This document shows positions 44,534 to 52,941 of a stretch of DNA of 64,000 bases, one piece after another (the stretch's first letter is position 1; each line of letters starts with the position of its first letter). This DNA is from Mycolicibacterium hassiacum DSM 44199. GTDB taxonomy: Bacteria > Actinomycetota > Actinomycetes > Mycobacteriales > Mycobacteriaceae. Below the pieces are notes generated by a model. The model was not told the DNA's origin. It saw only the letters and a list, made by a program, of their open reading frames with translations, and did not search any database. Position numbers and translations under genes: made by a program. The stretch spans positions 3,162,001 through 3,226,000 of the forward strand of contig NZ_LR026975.1 of assembly GCF_900603025.1 (NCBI RefSeq), written 5' to 3'.

Positions 44534-45433
44534 CTAGCTGGCGAACAGCTTCAGCCGCGAACGGATCCGGCGCTCCAGGAAGTCGTCGAGCACGTCCTCG
44601 AACACCGCGTTGTCGTCGCCGGCCACCATGTGGTGCGCGCCGACGACGGTGGCGAACTCCGCGTGCGGTACGAGCTCGATGAACCGTTTGGCGTCGTCGA
44701 CGCTGAGCACATCGGACTCGCCACCCCGCACCAACAGAGTCGGCAGCCGCAGATCACGCGCGGCCGCCCCCAGCCGGGCCGGGTCGATCAGCGGATCGCG
44801 CTGCACCGGCTGGTAGGGCTCGGCGAGGAATTTGGGATCCCAGTGCCAGTACCAGCGGCCGTCACGGAACCGCAGGTTCTTCTTCAACCCTTCGAGGTTC
44901 TTCGGGCGCGGCCGGTGCGGCACGTAGGCCGCGACCGCGTCGGCCGCCTCCTCCAGCGAGCCGAAACCGGTCTCGGCGTGGGCCATCATGAACTCGCGGA
45001 TCCGGCTGGTGCCCTTCGGCTGCAGGAACGGCGAGACGTCCACCAGTACCAGGCCGAGCGCCAGTTCGGGGCGGTGTCCGATGGCCGCCAGCGACGACAC
45101 CCCGCCCAGCGAGGCGCCCACCAGCACCGGCGGCCGGCCCAGGTACTCGACGATCTCGATCACGTCGCCGGCGAACCGGTCCAGCCCGTAGTACCCGTCC
45201 GGTGACCAGCTGCTCTCCCCGTGTCCGCGCAGGTCGACCGTGATCGCGTACCAGCCCTTGGCCCCGAGGTCGGCCGCCGTCGACCCCCAGGAATGCCGGG
45301 TCTGACCACCCCCGTGCAGCAGCACCACCGGCGTGTCCGCCGGGTCACCGTAGGCGTCCGCGGCCAGCGTGACGTCACCCGACGGAATCGACAGGGTGGT
45401 GGCGGCGGGCTTGTTCTCGGAACCTTGACTCAT
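44534..45433 (-). CDS. alpha/beta-fold hydrolase
   Basis: A 299-residue alpha/beta hydrolase. Motifs are the oxyanion segment LLHGGGQTRHSW, the strand DLRGHGESSW, the elbow GASLGG (S108), the Asp in GGESDVLS and the His in GAHHMVAGDDN. The DLRGHG and HHMVAGDDN features resemble the epoxide-hydrolase/meta-cleavage-hydrolase branch, but the expected halide/epoxide Asp nucleophile is Ser, so esterase or C-C hydrolase activity is more likely. It is the last gene of the minus-strand operon 44534-47899 that begins with an acyl-CoA ligase. The ATG overlaps the NTF2-like gene's stop (ATGA). Confidence 0.87.
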   Translation of the reverse strand: MSQGSENKPAATTLSIPSGDVTLAADAYGDPADTPVVLLHGGGQTRHSWGSTAADLGAKGWYAITVDLRGHGESSWSPDGYYGLDRFAGDVIEIVEYLGRPPVLVGASLGGVSSLAAIGHRPELALGLVLVDVSPFLQPKGTSRIREFMMAHAETGFGSLEEAADAVAAYVPHRPRPKNLEGLKKNLRFRDGRWYWHWDPKFLAEPYQPVQRDPLIDPARLGAAARDLRLPTLLVRGGESDVLSVDDAKRFIELVPHAEFATVVGAHHMVAGDDNAVFEDVLDDFLERRIRSRLKLFAS

Positions 45434-45981
45434 ACCTCTAGGTCTACTGCATCGGACCCGTGCGACGACAGCGGGTGTGCCGCGAATCCCATGCGGTAGG
45501 TGACGTCATCCGGCGCCGGTGCGCCGTTGGGCGTGAACCGCGCGGCCAGGGCGCGATCCGGCTGCCAGAGGTGGGCCCAGTCGGTGATCACCGTGCGATC
45601 GGCGATCCGCCACCCGGACTCGCCACGGGTGAACCGGTCGGCGTAGCGGATACCGGCGATGACGTTGCCGCGCTGCGAAGCCGGGTCCGCGTCGGCGTGG
45701 TAGGCCACGGCGTAGCTCTCGACCGCGGCGGTGTCGTCGTCGAGTTCGATCAGCACGTTGCCGATGAAGTGCACGGTGAACGCGTAGCGCGGCAGGATCG
45801 TCCGCAGCCAGTCGACATAGGCGTCGCGCCTCCCGGTGAAGCCGGGATGACGGTCCACCCCGTCGGGGTGATAACAGCTGCGGATCAGCTCGTAATCGCG
45901 GCGGTCCACCCCGCGGACGTAGCGGTGGATCACGTCGCGGATCTCCTCGCGGTCCAGTAGTCGCCGCACCGGATCCGGCAT
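45430..45981 (-). CDS. SnoaL/NTF2-like protein
   Basis: A 183-residue NTF2-fold protein of the SnoaL_4 type: LLDREEIRDVIHRYVRGVDRRDYELIRSCYHPDGVD is the standard N-terminal helix pair, with the residues DxxD and H that line the pocket in ring-hydroxylating/hydratase relatives. The C-terminal strand ends GESGWRIADRTVITDWAHLW. It could be an isomerase or dehydratase of the pathway, or a ligand-binding helper. The ATG at 45981 has GGAAGGG upstream. It is translationally coupled to the hydrolase at 44534 and is preceded by a terminator-like hairpin that may set its expression below that of the ligase. Confidence 0.8.
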   Translation of the reverse strand: MPDPVRRLLDREEIRDVIHRYVRGVDRRDYELIRSCYHPDGVDRHPGFTGRRDAYVDWLRTILPRYAFTVHFIGNVLIELDDDTAAVESYAVAYHADADPASQRGNVIAGIRYADRFTRGESGWRIADRTVITDWAHLWQPDRALAARFTPNGAPAPDDVTYRMGFAAHPLSSHGSDAVDLEV

Positions 45982-46025
45982 CGTCGCCCGTCCCTTCCTC
46001 GTGCCCGGCCCGCACTCACGAAGTC

Positions 46026-46048
46026 GCCCCTGCGCGATCCGCAGGGGC
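46026..46048. terminator. terminator-like hairpin within the ligase operon
   Basis: GCCCCTGCG at 46026-46034 pairs perfectly with CGCAGGGGC at 46040-46048 around a 5-base loop, 11 bases after the stop of the 100-residue gene on the minus strand. It has no U-tract, so it may be an attenuating or processing signal rather than a full stop. Confidence 0.55.
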
Positions 46049-46058
46049 CACCCAATCC

Positions 46059-46361
46059 TCAGTCGCTGGCCGGCAGCGGCTTGGCCTCCTTGAGCGTCAG
46101 CGGGGTGGTGCCGACCGTCAGCGTGCCCGCACCGGCCTTGGTGACCAGCACCTCGGCCCCGCCGTCGTCGACGTAGCGCTTGCCCATCTGGTTCCCGTCG
46201 GCGAACGCCGGATCCAGCGTCAGGCCGGCGGCCTTCTCCGCGCCGACCGGCACCATCGGATGGCCGCCGCAGCGCAGGTCCTCGAGGCTCTCGGCCGCCC
46301 GAACGATGATCACCTGGGTGTCGCACACCTGGCTCTGCAGCCGGGCTCCGTTCTTGATCAT
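46059..46361 (-). CDS. conserved small protein of unknown function
   Basis: A 100-residue protein. The ATG at 46361 has AAGGAG six bases upstream, so it is clearly translated. Two Cys residues (QSQVCDTQ and EDLRCGGHP) flank a helix, followed by GMPVGAEKAAGL-like text (PMVPVGAEKAAGL) and a C-terminal repeat of short strands ending TLTVGTTPLTLKEAKPLPASD. No known domain is recognised. Its place between an acyl-CoA ligase (32 bases upstream) and an NTF2-like gene suggests a small subunit or ligand-binding accessory of the ligase operon. The paired Cys could bind a metal, but two are too few to be sure. Confidence 0.7.
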   Translation of the reverse strand: MIKNGARLQSQVCDTQVIIVRAAESLEDLRCGGHPMVPVGAEKAAGLTLDPAFADGNQMGKRYVDDGGAEVLVTKAGAGTLTVGTTPLTLKEAKPLPASD

Positions 46362-46393
46362 GTTGTGCTCCTTAGTGTTTGACAATGAGCGGT

Positions 46394-47899
46394 TCAGGAT
46401 GCCTTCTGGGTTGCGGCGCGGGACAGGTCCGCCACGATCTCGCGGCGCAGCACTTTGCCGGTCGGGGTGGTCGGCAGGGAGTCGCGGAACTCCACCCGGT
46501 CCGGGGTGCGCGACCCGCGCAGCCGCCGGCGGCAGAAGTCGCGCAGTTCCTCGACGCTCGGGTCGGTCCCGGGCTCGGGTACCACCACCGCGACGATGAT
46601 CTGCCCCCACTCCTCGTCCTCGAGCCCGACCACCGCGAGCTCGTGTACGGCCGGGTGTTCGATCAGCACGTCCTCGATCTCCGACGGCGCGATGTTCTCC
46701 CCGCCGCGGATGATGGTGTCGTCGGAGCGGCCGCCGATGAACAGATAGCCGTCCTCGTCGAGCATCGCGATGTCCTTGGTGGGGAACCAGCCGTCGGCGT
46801 CGAGCACCGACCCGATTCCGCGGTAGCGGCCCGAGACCTGCGGTCCGCGCAGGAACAGCTCACCGGTCTGGCCGGGCGGCAGCACGTTGCCGTTCTCGTC
46901 GCGGATCTGGAACTCGACTCCGGGCACCGCCTTGCCGACCGAGCCGAGCCGGCGGGCGATCTTCTCGTCGGAGGATTCGAAGGCGATCCGGTGGTCCTCC
47001 GGTGTCAGCACCGCCACGGTGGAGCTGGTCTCGGTCAGGCCGTAGGCGTTGACCAGGCCGACGTGCGGCAGCAGCTCCATGGTCTTGCGCACCAGCGGCA
47101 GACCCACCTTCGAACCGCCGTATGCGAGGTTGCGCAGGGTGGGGATCTCCACCGGCTCCTGTTCGAACGCGGTGATGATCCGGTCGAGCATGGTGGGCAC
47201 CACGGTGGCGGTGGTGACCTTCTCGTCGCGGACCAGCTGCAGCCAGGCGCGCGGGTCGAACTGGCGCTGGTAGATGATCCGGCGTCCGGCGTACAGGTTC
47301 GACAACGCCGCCCCGACGCCGGCGACGTGGTACGGCGGCACGCACACCAGCGCGGCGTCCTCAGGCGCGGCCGAGGCGAACTCGACCGTGGTCATCACGT
47401 AGCTGGTGAGGTTGTTGTGCGACAGTTCGACGGCTTTCGGCTGCGAGGTGGTGCCCGAGGTGAACAGCACGATCGCCGGGTCGTCGCCGTCGGGGAACTC
47501 GGCCGCCGGCTCGGCCGTGCGGGCCTGCTCCAGCAGCTCGTCGGAGCTCAGCACCGCCTTGCCCAGCCCCTGCACCGAGTCGAGATACGCCGGGTCGGCG
47601 ACGATCAGCGGTTCGGGCAGCCGGTTGATGAGCTGGTGCAGGTTCTCGGCGCTGAGCCGGTAGTTCAGCGGCGTCAGCGGCACCCCGGCCCGCGCCGAGG
47701 CGAACGCCAGCAGCGGCAGCATCGCCCCGCCGGTCCCGACGTAGGAGACATGCCGGCCACCGGAGCCGGCGATCACCCCGGCCGCCCCGTCGGCCATCTC
47801 GTTGAGCCGCGCCGTCGTCCAGCGCAGGTCCCCGTCCACCACGGCGATGCGGTCCGGATCCCCGGACACCGCCATCTCCAGTACTAATGCGATCGTCAC
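46394..47899 (-). CDS. AMP-forming acyl-CoA synthetase
   Basis: A 501-residue adenylate-forming ligase. The P-loop is LFTSGTTSQPKAVELSH, the adenine motif NAYGLTETSSTVAVL, the hinge KDIAMLDEDGYLFIGGRSDDTIIRGG and the catalytic Lys lies in TPTGKVLRREIV. The Asp usually found in TGD is replaced by the 'TKDIA' variant, as in many FadD-like enzymes. It starts a minus-strand operon and is divergent from the thiolase-like gene at 48001; the overlapping palindromes at 47940-47955 lie in the shared promoter. The start is a GTG at 47899 with GAAGG close upstream. The acid substrate is not known. Confidence 0.92.
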   Translation of the reverse strand: MTIALVLEMAVSGDPDRIAVVDGDLRWTTARLNEMADGAAGVIAGSGGRHVSYVGTGGAMLPLLAFASARAGVPLTPLNYRLSAENLHQLINRLPEPLIVADPAYLDSVQGLGKAVLSSDELLEQARTAEPAAEFPDGDDPAIVLFTSGTTSQPKAVELSHNNLTSYVMTTVEFASAAPEDAALVCVPPYHVAGVGAALSNLYAGRRIIYQRQFDPRAWLQLVRDEKVTTATVVPTMLDRIITAFEQEPVEIPTLRNLAYGGSKVGLPLVRKTMELLPHVGLVNAYGLTETSSTVAVLTPEDHRIAFESSDEKIARRLGSVGKAVPGVEFQIRDENGNVLPPGQTGELFLRGPQVSGRYRGIGSVLDADGWFPTKDIAMLDEDGYLFIGGRSDDTIIRGGENIAPSEIEDVLIEHPAVHELAVVGLEDEEWGQIIVAVVVPEPGTDPSVEELRDFCRRRLRGSRTPDRVEFRDSLPTTPTGKVLRREIVADLSRAATQKAS

Positions 47900-47939
47900 G
47901 ACCTTCGGCCCTCACTTGTTCTCGGTTGCCGCCCGATTG

Positions 47940-47955
47940 TAGACGTCTAATTAGA
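47940..47955. promoter_or_regulatory. overlapping palindromes in a divergent promoter
   Basis: TAGACGTCTA (47940-47949) and TCTAATTAGA (47946-47955) are both perfect and overlap, giving TAGA-TCTA-TAGA half-sites spaced by two bases, next to AT-rich TATAT sequence. This is a likely operator for the ligase operon (minus) and the thiolase-like gene (plus). No regulator gene adjoins it. Confidence 0.5.
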
Positions 47956-48000
47956 TATATAGTTATCGACTTGTAGGCGGATCGACGTCCAAGGAGCACC

Positions 48001-49155
48001 ATGACCAGCACACCCGACATCGCGATCATCGGCGTCGGTATCCACAATTTCGGCCGGTACGCCGACCGCTCGGCCCTGGAGATGGGCGCGGTGGCCATCA
48101 GCCGGGCCCTCCGCGACGCCGGCGTCGACTGGTCCGATGTCGGCAGCCTGTACGCGGGCAGCCTCGAGGTGGCCAATCCGGAGGCCATCACCGGCCTGGT
48201 CGGGATGACCGGCATCCCGGCGCGTGCCACGCTGAGCGGTTGCGCCACCGGCAACTCGCTGTTGACCCTGGCCGCCCGCGACGTGCTGACCGGTCAGGCG
48301 AAGATCGCCGTGGGCGTCGGCCTGGACAAACACCCGCGCGGCGCCTTCGGCGCCGACCCGTCGGTCGCCGGACTGCCCCAGTGGTACGGGGATCAGGGCA
48401 TGTTCCTGACCACCCACTTCTTCGGCACCAAGATCATGCGCTACATGCACGACCACGGGATCAGCGAGCAGACGCTGGCCCGGGTGGCCGCGAAGAACTT
48501 CGCCAACGGGGCGATCACCCCGCACGCCTGGCGGCGCAAGGCGATGAGCGTGGAGGCCATCCTGTCCTCGCCGATCGTCAACGCCCCGCTGCGGCAGTAC
48601 ATGTACTGCAACCCGAACGAGGGTGCGGCCGCGGTGGTGGTGTGCCGGGCCGAGGACGCCAAACGCTACACCGACACCCCGATCTACCTGAAGGCCACCG
48701 CGCTGCGCAGCCGCCGGGAGGGCGCCTACGAGTTGCTGCGCACCTCGATCGAGCTGCCGCTGCGCCCCAGCGTCACCACCGAGGCGGCCAAGGCCGCCTA
48801 CGAGCAGGCCGGGATCGGCCCGGAGGACGTCGACGTCGCCCAGCTGCAGGACACCGACTCCGGTTCCGAGGTCATCCACATGGCCGAGACCCTGCTCTGC
48901 AAGGACGGTGAGCAGGAGGCGCTGCTGCACGACGGCGCCACCGAGATCGGCGGGCGGCTGCCGATCAACACCGACGGTGGGCTGCTGGCCAATGGGGAGC
49001 CGGTCGGCGCGTCCGGGCTGCGTCAGGTCTACGAACTCGTGCAACAGCTGCGCGGCACCGCCGGCGAGCGGCAGGTGCCGAACAACCCGAAGGTCGGGCT
49101 GGCCCAGCTGTACGGCTCGCCCGGCACCGCGGCGGTGGCGATCCTGACCCGTTAG
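48001..49155 (+). CDS. thiolase-superfamily lipid-transfer (Ltp/SCP-x-like) protein
   Basis: A 384-residue thiolase fold. The Cys is kept at C81 (LSGCATGNSLL), but the usual VNEAF loop is replaced by QLQDTDSGSEVIH and the GHP His by NTDGGLLANGEPVGASG, so the second half of the thiolase catalytic set is missing. Such proteins include the Ltp2-type retro-aldolases of sterol side-chain breakdown, which use Tyr residues and a DUF35 partner; no DUF35 gene is seen nearby. Either an aldol-type cleavage or an acyl-transfer role is possible. AAGGAG precedes the ATG. It is divergent from the ligase at 46394 and followed by the LLM oxidoreductase gene after 27 bases. Confidence 0.8.
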   Translation: MTSTPDIAIIGVGIHNFGRYADRSALEMGAVAISRALRDAGVDWSDVGSLYAGSLEVANPEAITGLVGMTGIPARATLSGCATGNSLLTLAARDVLTGQAKIAVGVGLDKHPRGAFGADPSVAGLPQWYGDQGMFLTTHFFGTKIMRYMHDHGISEQTLARVAAKNFANGAITPHAWRRKAMSVEAILSSPIVNAPLRQYMYCNPNEGAAAVVVCRAEDAKRYTDTPIYLKATALRSRREGAYELLRTSIELPLRPSVTTEAAKAAYEQAGIGPEDVDVAQLQDTDSGSEVIHMAETLLCKDGEQEALLHDGATEIGGRLPINTDGGLLANGEPVGASGLRQVYELVQQLRGTAGERQVPNNPKVGLAQLYGSPGTAAVAILTR

Positions 49156-49182
49156 ACGCGCGCCGGAATCGCTTGGCCCGCC

Positions 49183-50064
49183 GTGAAATTCACCGTCGAG
49201 TACCCCAGCGAAGCACCCCGGGCCCATCCCGGTTTCCGCCATCCCGCCGTCATGCGCGCTCTCGCCGTGCGGATCGAGGAACTGGGCTTCGACGCGATCG
49301 CCGTATCCGAACACCCCGCACCGTCGAAGAAGTGGCGCGAGGCCGGCGGCCACGACACCTTCGACCCGGTGGTCGCGCTGAGCTTCTTCGCCGCCGCGAC
49401 GACCTCGGTGCGACTGATGACCAACCTGATGGTGCTGCCGTTCCGCAACCCGTACCTGGCCGCCAAGGCGCTGACGTCGCTCGACATCGTCTCGGGCGGG
49501 CGACTCATCGCCGGTGTCGGTGCCGGGTACCTGCCCTCGGAGTTCGCCACGCTCGGGGTGCACTACGAGGACCGGGTGCGGGTGTTCGACGACTCGGTGG
49601 CCGCACTGCACCGCATCTGGACCGATCCCGACCCGCGACTGCATCTGGATGCGCCGGTGCAGAAACCTCACCCCCCGTTGTGGTTCGGCGGCAACAGCGC
49701 CGCCACCCTGCGCCGGGTCGTGCGGTACGGCAGCGGATGGTGCCCGATCATCGCCCCGGAGAGCGTGACCGCGTCGGTGCGGACCGCCGCCATCGCCGAC
49801 CTCGACACGTTCGCGCGCCGGGTGGAGAAGTTGTGCGACCTGCTGACCGCCGCAGACCGCGATCCGGCGGAGGTCGAGATCCAGACCGAGGCGCCCCAGG
49901 TCGATCTCGGCGACGCGGCGGCGGTGACCCGGTTGACCGACCAGGTGGCCGCGATGGAACGGGCCGGCGCCACCCGGATCATCGTGCACGTCGACGCCGC
50001 CACCCCGGAGGCGGCCGAAACCTACCTGACACGTTTCGCCGACCACTTCGGCGTCGGCGGTTAG
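49183..50064 (+). CDS. LLM-class (probably F420-dependent) oxidoreductase
   Basis: A 293-residue bacterial-luciferase-like TIM barrel. It has IEELGFDAIAVSEHPAP near the start, the phosphate-binding LTSLDIVSGGRLIAGVGAGYLPSEFATLGV, and KPHPPLWFGGNSAATLRRVVRYGSGWCPII. This is the usual pattern of mycobacterial F420-dependent members, although FMN use cannot be excluded from sequence. It probably catalyses hydride transfer or oxygenation in the same pathway as the thiolase-like gene upstream. The GTG start has no obvious ribosome site, and coupling with the upstream gene is likely. Confidence 0.88.
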   Translation: MKFTVEYPSEAPRAHPGFRHPAVMRALAVRIEELGFDAIAVSEHPAPSKKWREAGGHDTFDPVVALSFFAAATTSVRLMTNLMVLPFRNPYLAAKALTSLDIVSGGRLIAGVGAGYLPSEFATLGVHYEDRVRVFDDSVAALHRIWTDPDPRLHLDAPVQKPHPPLWFGGNSAATLRRVVRYGSGWCPIIAPESVTASVRTAAIADLDTFARRVEKLCDLLTAADRDPAEVEIQTEAPQVDLGDAAAVTRLTDQVAAMERAGATRIIVHVDAATPEAAETYLTRFADHFGVGG

Positions 50065-50156
50065 CGGAGGAAACCCGATCAATACCGAAAAGTCCGGAAC
50101 CCGCACCCGTGTAATTGGTTAAATGTTTATAGCTTAGCTTCCGGGAGGTCCGCGCC

Positions 50157-51653
50157 GTGACGGATGGCACCATCGCCGGGCTGCTCGACGAGGCCGCTCG
50201 GCAGCGGCCCAACGCACCGTTCCTGCTGGGTGAGGACGGCGCGGATTGGACGGTTGCCGACGTGGCGCGCCTCTCGACAGCCGGCGCGCACTGGCTGGCC
50301 GAGGTCGGGGTGCGCCCAGGTATGACGGTGGCCTGGCAACTGCCGGCGCACCCGCCGGCGGCGGTGCTCATGCTGGCCCTCGCCCGCGCCGGCGTGACCC
50401 AGGCACCGGTGCTGCACCTGCTGCGCCGACGCGAGGTCGCCGCGGCGGTCGAGGTCGGTGGCGCCGACCTGCTGATCGTCGACGAGACCACCCGCGCCGA
50501 GGCGCCGGACGGGATCCCGGTGCTGGAACTGCCCGCCGATTTCCTCGCCGAGCTCGCCCATCGGCCGAACTCCGAGTCCCCGTTCCCCGCCCCGACCGCG
50601 CACGATCCGCACTGGATCTACTTCACCTCGGGCAGCACCGGCCTGCCCAAGGGGGTGCGGCACACCGATTCCACCCTGTTGGTCGCCGCCGCCGGTTACG
50701 TGGCTCACCTGGGCCTCGGCGACCACCCGGACGACGTCGGCACCCTGGCCTTCCCGATCGCCCACATCGGCGGCATCATCTACCTCACCTCGATGCTGAT
50801 CGGCGGGTTCCCCGCGGTGCTCGTCCCCAAGGTCGACGCCGCAACCATCGCCGACGTGCTGGCCCGCCGCCGGGTCACGATCTCGGGGTCGAGTCCCGCC
50901 TTCTACCAGATCCTGCTGGCCGCCCAACTCGCCTCCGGCCGCGACGACCCACTGATTCCGACCCTGCGGATGCTCATCGGCGGCGGTGCGCCCTGCCCGC
51001 CCGAACTGCACGAGAAGATCCGCAAGCACCTGCGGGTTCCGGTCCTGCACGCCTACGGGATGACCGAGGCGCCGCTCACCTGTGTCAGCAAGGCGACCGA
51101 CACCGACGAACAGCAGATCCACAGTTGCGGTCTGCCGATTCCCGGCGCCCGGGTGCGCATCGCCCATTCCGGCGAGATCGAACTGTGCGGCACCAACGTG
51201 ACACCCGGCTACGTCGACGCCGTGCAGTGGGCCCAGACGACCACCCCCGACGGCTGGTTCCGCACCGGCGATTGCGGCTACCTTCGCCCGGACGGCCGCA
51301 TCGTGATCACCGGGCGGATCAAGGACCTGATCATCCGCAAGGGCGAGAACATCTCCCCCGACGAGATCGAGAACGAGCTGCTGGCGCACCCGCTTATCGA
51401 CGATGTCGCCGTGGTGGGGCTGCCCGACGAGGAGCGCGGCGAGTTGGTGTGCGCGGTGGTCAAACGCTCACCGGCACACCGCGACGTCACGCTCGACGAG
51501 ATTTGCGCGTTTCTCGACCGACGCGGGCTGATGAAACAGAAGTGGCCCGAACGTCTTGTCGTCGTGGACGAGTTCCCGCTGACCGGCCTGGGCAAGGTGG
51601 CGAAGAAGGTGCTGGCCGAAAAGATTTCAGGAGGAACCGGATGTCCCAGTTGA
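50157..51653 (+). CDS. AMP-forming acyl-CoA synthetase
   Basis: A 498-residue ligase. The P-loop is YFTSGSTGLPKGVRHT, the adenine motif HAYGMTEAPLTC, the hinge TGDCGYLRPDGRIVITGRIKDLIIRKG and the catalytic Lys sits in GLGKVAKKVLAEK. The GTG start has CGGGAGG seven to eight bases upstream, and an AT-rich segment (50110-50140) just before looks like a promoter. The 3' end overlaps the following ACAD gene by 13 bases in another frame. The pair would activate an acid and oxidise its CoA ester. This differs from the ligase at 46394, so the two act on different acids. Confidence 0.92.
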   Translation: MTDGTIAGLLDEAARQRPNAPFLLGEDGADWTVADVARLSTAGAHWLAEVGVRPGMTVAWQLPAHPPAAVLMLALARAGVTQAPVLHLLRRREVAAAVEVGGADLLIVDETTRAEAPDGIPVLELPADFLAELAHRPNSESPFPAPTAHDPHWIYFTSGSTGLPKGVRHTDSTLLVAAAGYVAHLGLGDHPDDVGTLAFPIAHIGGIIYLTSMLIGGFPAVLVPKVDAATIADVLARRRVTISGSSPAFYQILLAAQLASGRDDPLIPTLRMLIGGGAPCPPELHEKIRKHLRVPVLHAYGMTEAPLTCVSKATDTDEQQIHSCGLPIPGARVRIAHSGEIELCGTNVTPGYVDAVQWAQTTTPDGWFRTGDCGYLRPDGRIVITGRIKDLIIRKGENISPDEIENELLAHPLIDDVAVVGLPDEERGELVCAVVKRSPAHRDVTLDEICAFLDRRGLMKQKWPERLVVVDEFPLTGLGKVAKKVLAEKISGGTGCPS

Positions 51654-52777
51654 GCCTCGACGAGCGCGAGCAGCTCGCACAGTCGGTACGGGCGGCTTGC
51701 GAACGGCTGGCACCGGAGGAGCGGCTCCGCGCCGTCGCCTACGACGCCGACGGCCCGGATCGCGGGTTCGACGTCGAACTCTGGCAGGTCCTGTGCAGTC
51801 AGGTCGGTGTCGCCGGCGTCGCGTTGCCCGAGCGGTTCGGCGGCGCCGGGTACGGTGCAACGGCGCTGGGCGTCATCGCGCACGAGTTGGGCCGGTCGCT
51901 GGCGCCGGTGCCGTTCGTCGCGTCGACTGTGTTGGCCACCGGCCTGCTGGTCGAGCTGGCCGAGCACGTCCCGGACGTCGAGGAACGGCTGGCCGGGCTG
52001 GCCGAGGGCGGACGCACCGCCGCGGCCGCGATCACCGCAGACGGCGGCCGCTGGCAGCGCAGCGCGGTCGCGCTGACCGCGACCACCCGCGGTGACGGGT
52101 GGGTGGTCGACGGCGCCGCCCGCCATGTGCTCAACGGGTGTGCCGCCGACGATCTGGTCGTCGTGGCCAGAACGGACGCCGGCCCCGCGGTCTTCCTGGT
52201 GGATCGCACCGCGGCCGGGATGTCGGCGCAGCCCGAACCGGTGCTCGACGGCACCCGCCCGATGGCGACCATCACGTTCGCGCAAACACCGGCGCTGCGG
52301 ATCTCCGGCGATGAGCCGGTCGACGATCTGATCACCCGCACCGTCGACCTGGCTATCGCGGTGTTGTCGGCCGAGCAGGTGGGCGCAGCCGAGCGGGTAC
52401 TCGAGCTCGCAACCGACTACGCCCGCACCCGCGAGCAGTTCAACCGCCCGATCGGCAGCTTCCAGGCCGTCAAACACAAGTGCGCGGACATGCTGGTGGC
52501 CCTCGAGTTGGCACGCTCGGCCTCCCAGGCCGCGCTGGAGGCGTTCGACGGGCCGGCCGCCGACGAAGCCGGTTGGCGGGCGAGCATGGCCAAGGCGGTG
52601 TGCTCGGAGGCGCTGCGCGACGCCGCCCACGCCAATGTGCAGATTCACGGCGGAATCGGGTTCACCTGGGAGGACTCCGCCCATCTGTATCTGCGCCGGG
52701 CACGCACCGACGAGGTGTTGTTCGGCGATCCCGGCGAGCACTGGGACCGGCTGGCGACAGCGGCCAAGATCGTCTGA
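51641..52777 (+). CDS. acyl-CoA dehydrogenase, beta-type
   Basis: A 378-residue ACAD-fold protein. The C-terminal domain has EQFNRPIGSFQAVKHKCADMLVAL and IHGGIGFTWEDSAHLYLRRART, very like the chain at 5627, without an EGT or ER catalytic motif. It probably needs an alpha partner encoded elsewhere. The ATG has CAGGAGGAACC just upstream, inside the end of the ligase gene, so expression is linked to acid activation. A very strong terminator hairpin follows at 52789-52822. Confidence 0.88.
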   Translation: MSQLSLDEREQLAQSVRAACERLAPEERLRAVAYDADGPDRGFDVELWQVLCSQVGVAGVALPERFGGAGYGATALGVIAHELGRSLAPVPFVASTVLATGLLVELAEHVPDVEERLAGLAEGGRTAAAAITADGGRWQRSAVALTATTRGDGWVVDGAARHVLNGCAADDLVVVARTDAGPAVFLVDRTAAGMSAQPEPVLDGTRPMATITFAQTPALRISGDEPVDDLITRTVDLAIAVLSAEQVGAAERVLELATDYARTREQFNRPIGSFQAVKHKCADMLVALELARSASQAALEAFDGPAADEAGWRASMAKAVCSEALRDAAHANVQIHGGIGFTWEDSAHLYLRRARTDEVLFGDPGEHWDRLATAAKIV

Positions 52778-52788
52778 CCCCGAGATTT

Positions 52789-52822
52789 GCTGCGGCGGCC
52801 CGGAAATCCGGGCCGCCGCAGC
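52789..52822. terminator. 15-bp terminator stem
   Basis: GCTGCGGCGGCCCGG at 52789-52803 pairs perfectly with CCGGGCCGCCGCAGC at 52808-52822 with an AAAT loop, 12 bases after the ACAD stop. It insulates the 50157-52777 operon from the next one. Confidence 0.8.
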
Positions 52823-52906
52823 GTCTTGCGCGTGAACCGGCAGCGGTCACCGCCTGCCACCCCGGTCCGCTCGCCGAATCGGCCGAACAGCACCGCCCGC
52901 TCGGCT

Positions 52907-52919
52907 AGAATGACATTCT
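52907..52919. promoter_or_regulatory. AGAATGnCATTCT operator upstream of the APH-fold kinase gene
   Basis: AGAATGACATTCT is a perfect 6+1+6 inverted repeat ending 22 bases before the TTG start at 52942. The same site occurs at 60362-60374 next to a TetR gene, so it is probably that regulator's operator. Confidence 0.7.
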
Positions 52920-52941
52920 GAGCTTTCAGATCGGAGTTCTG

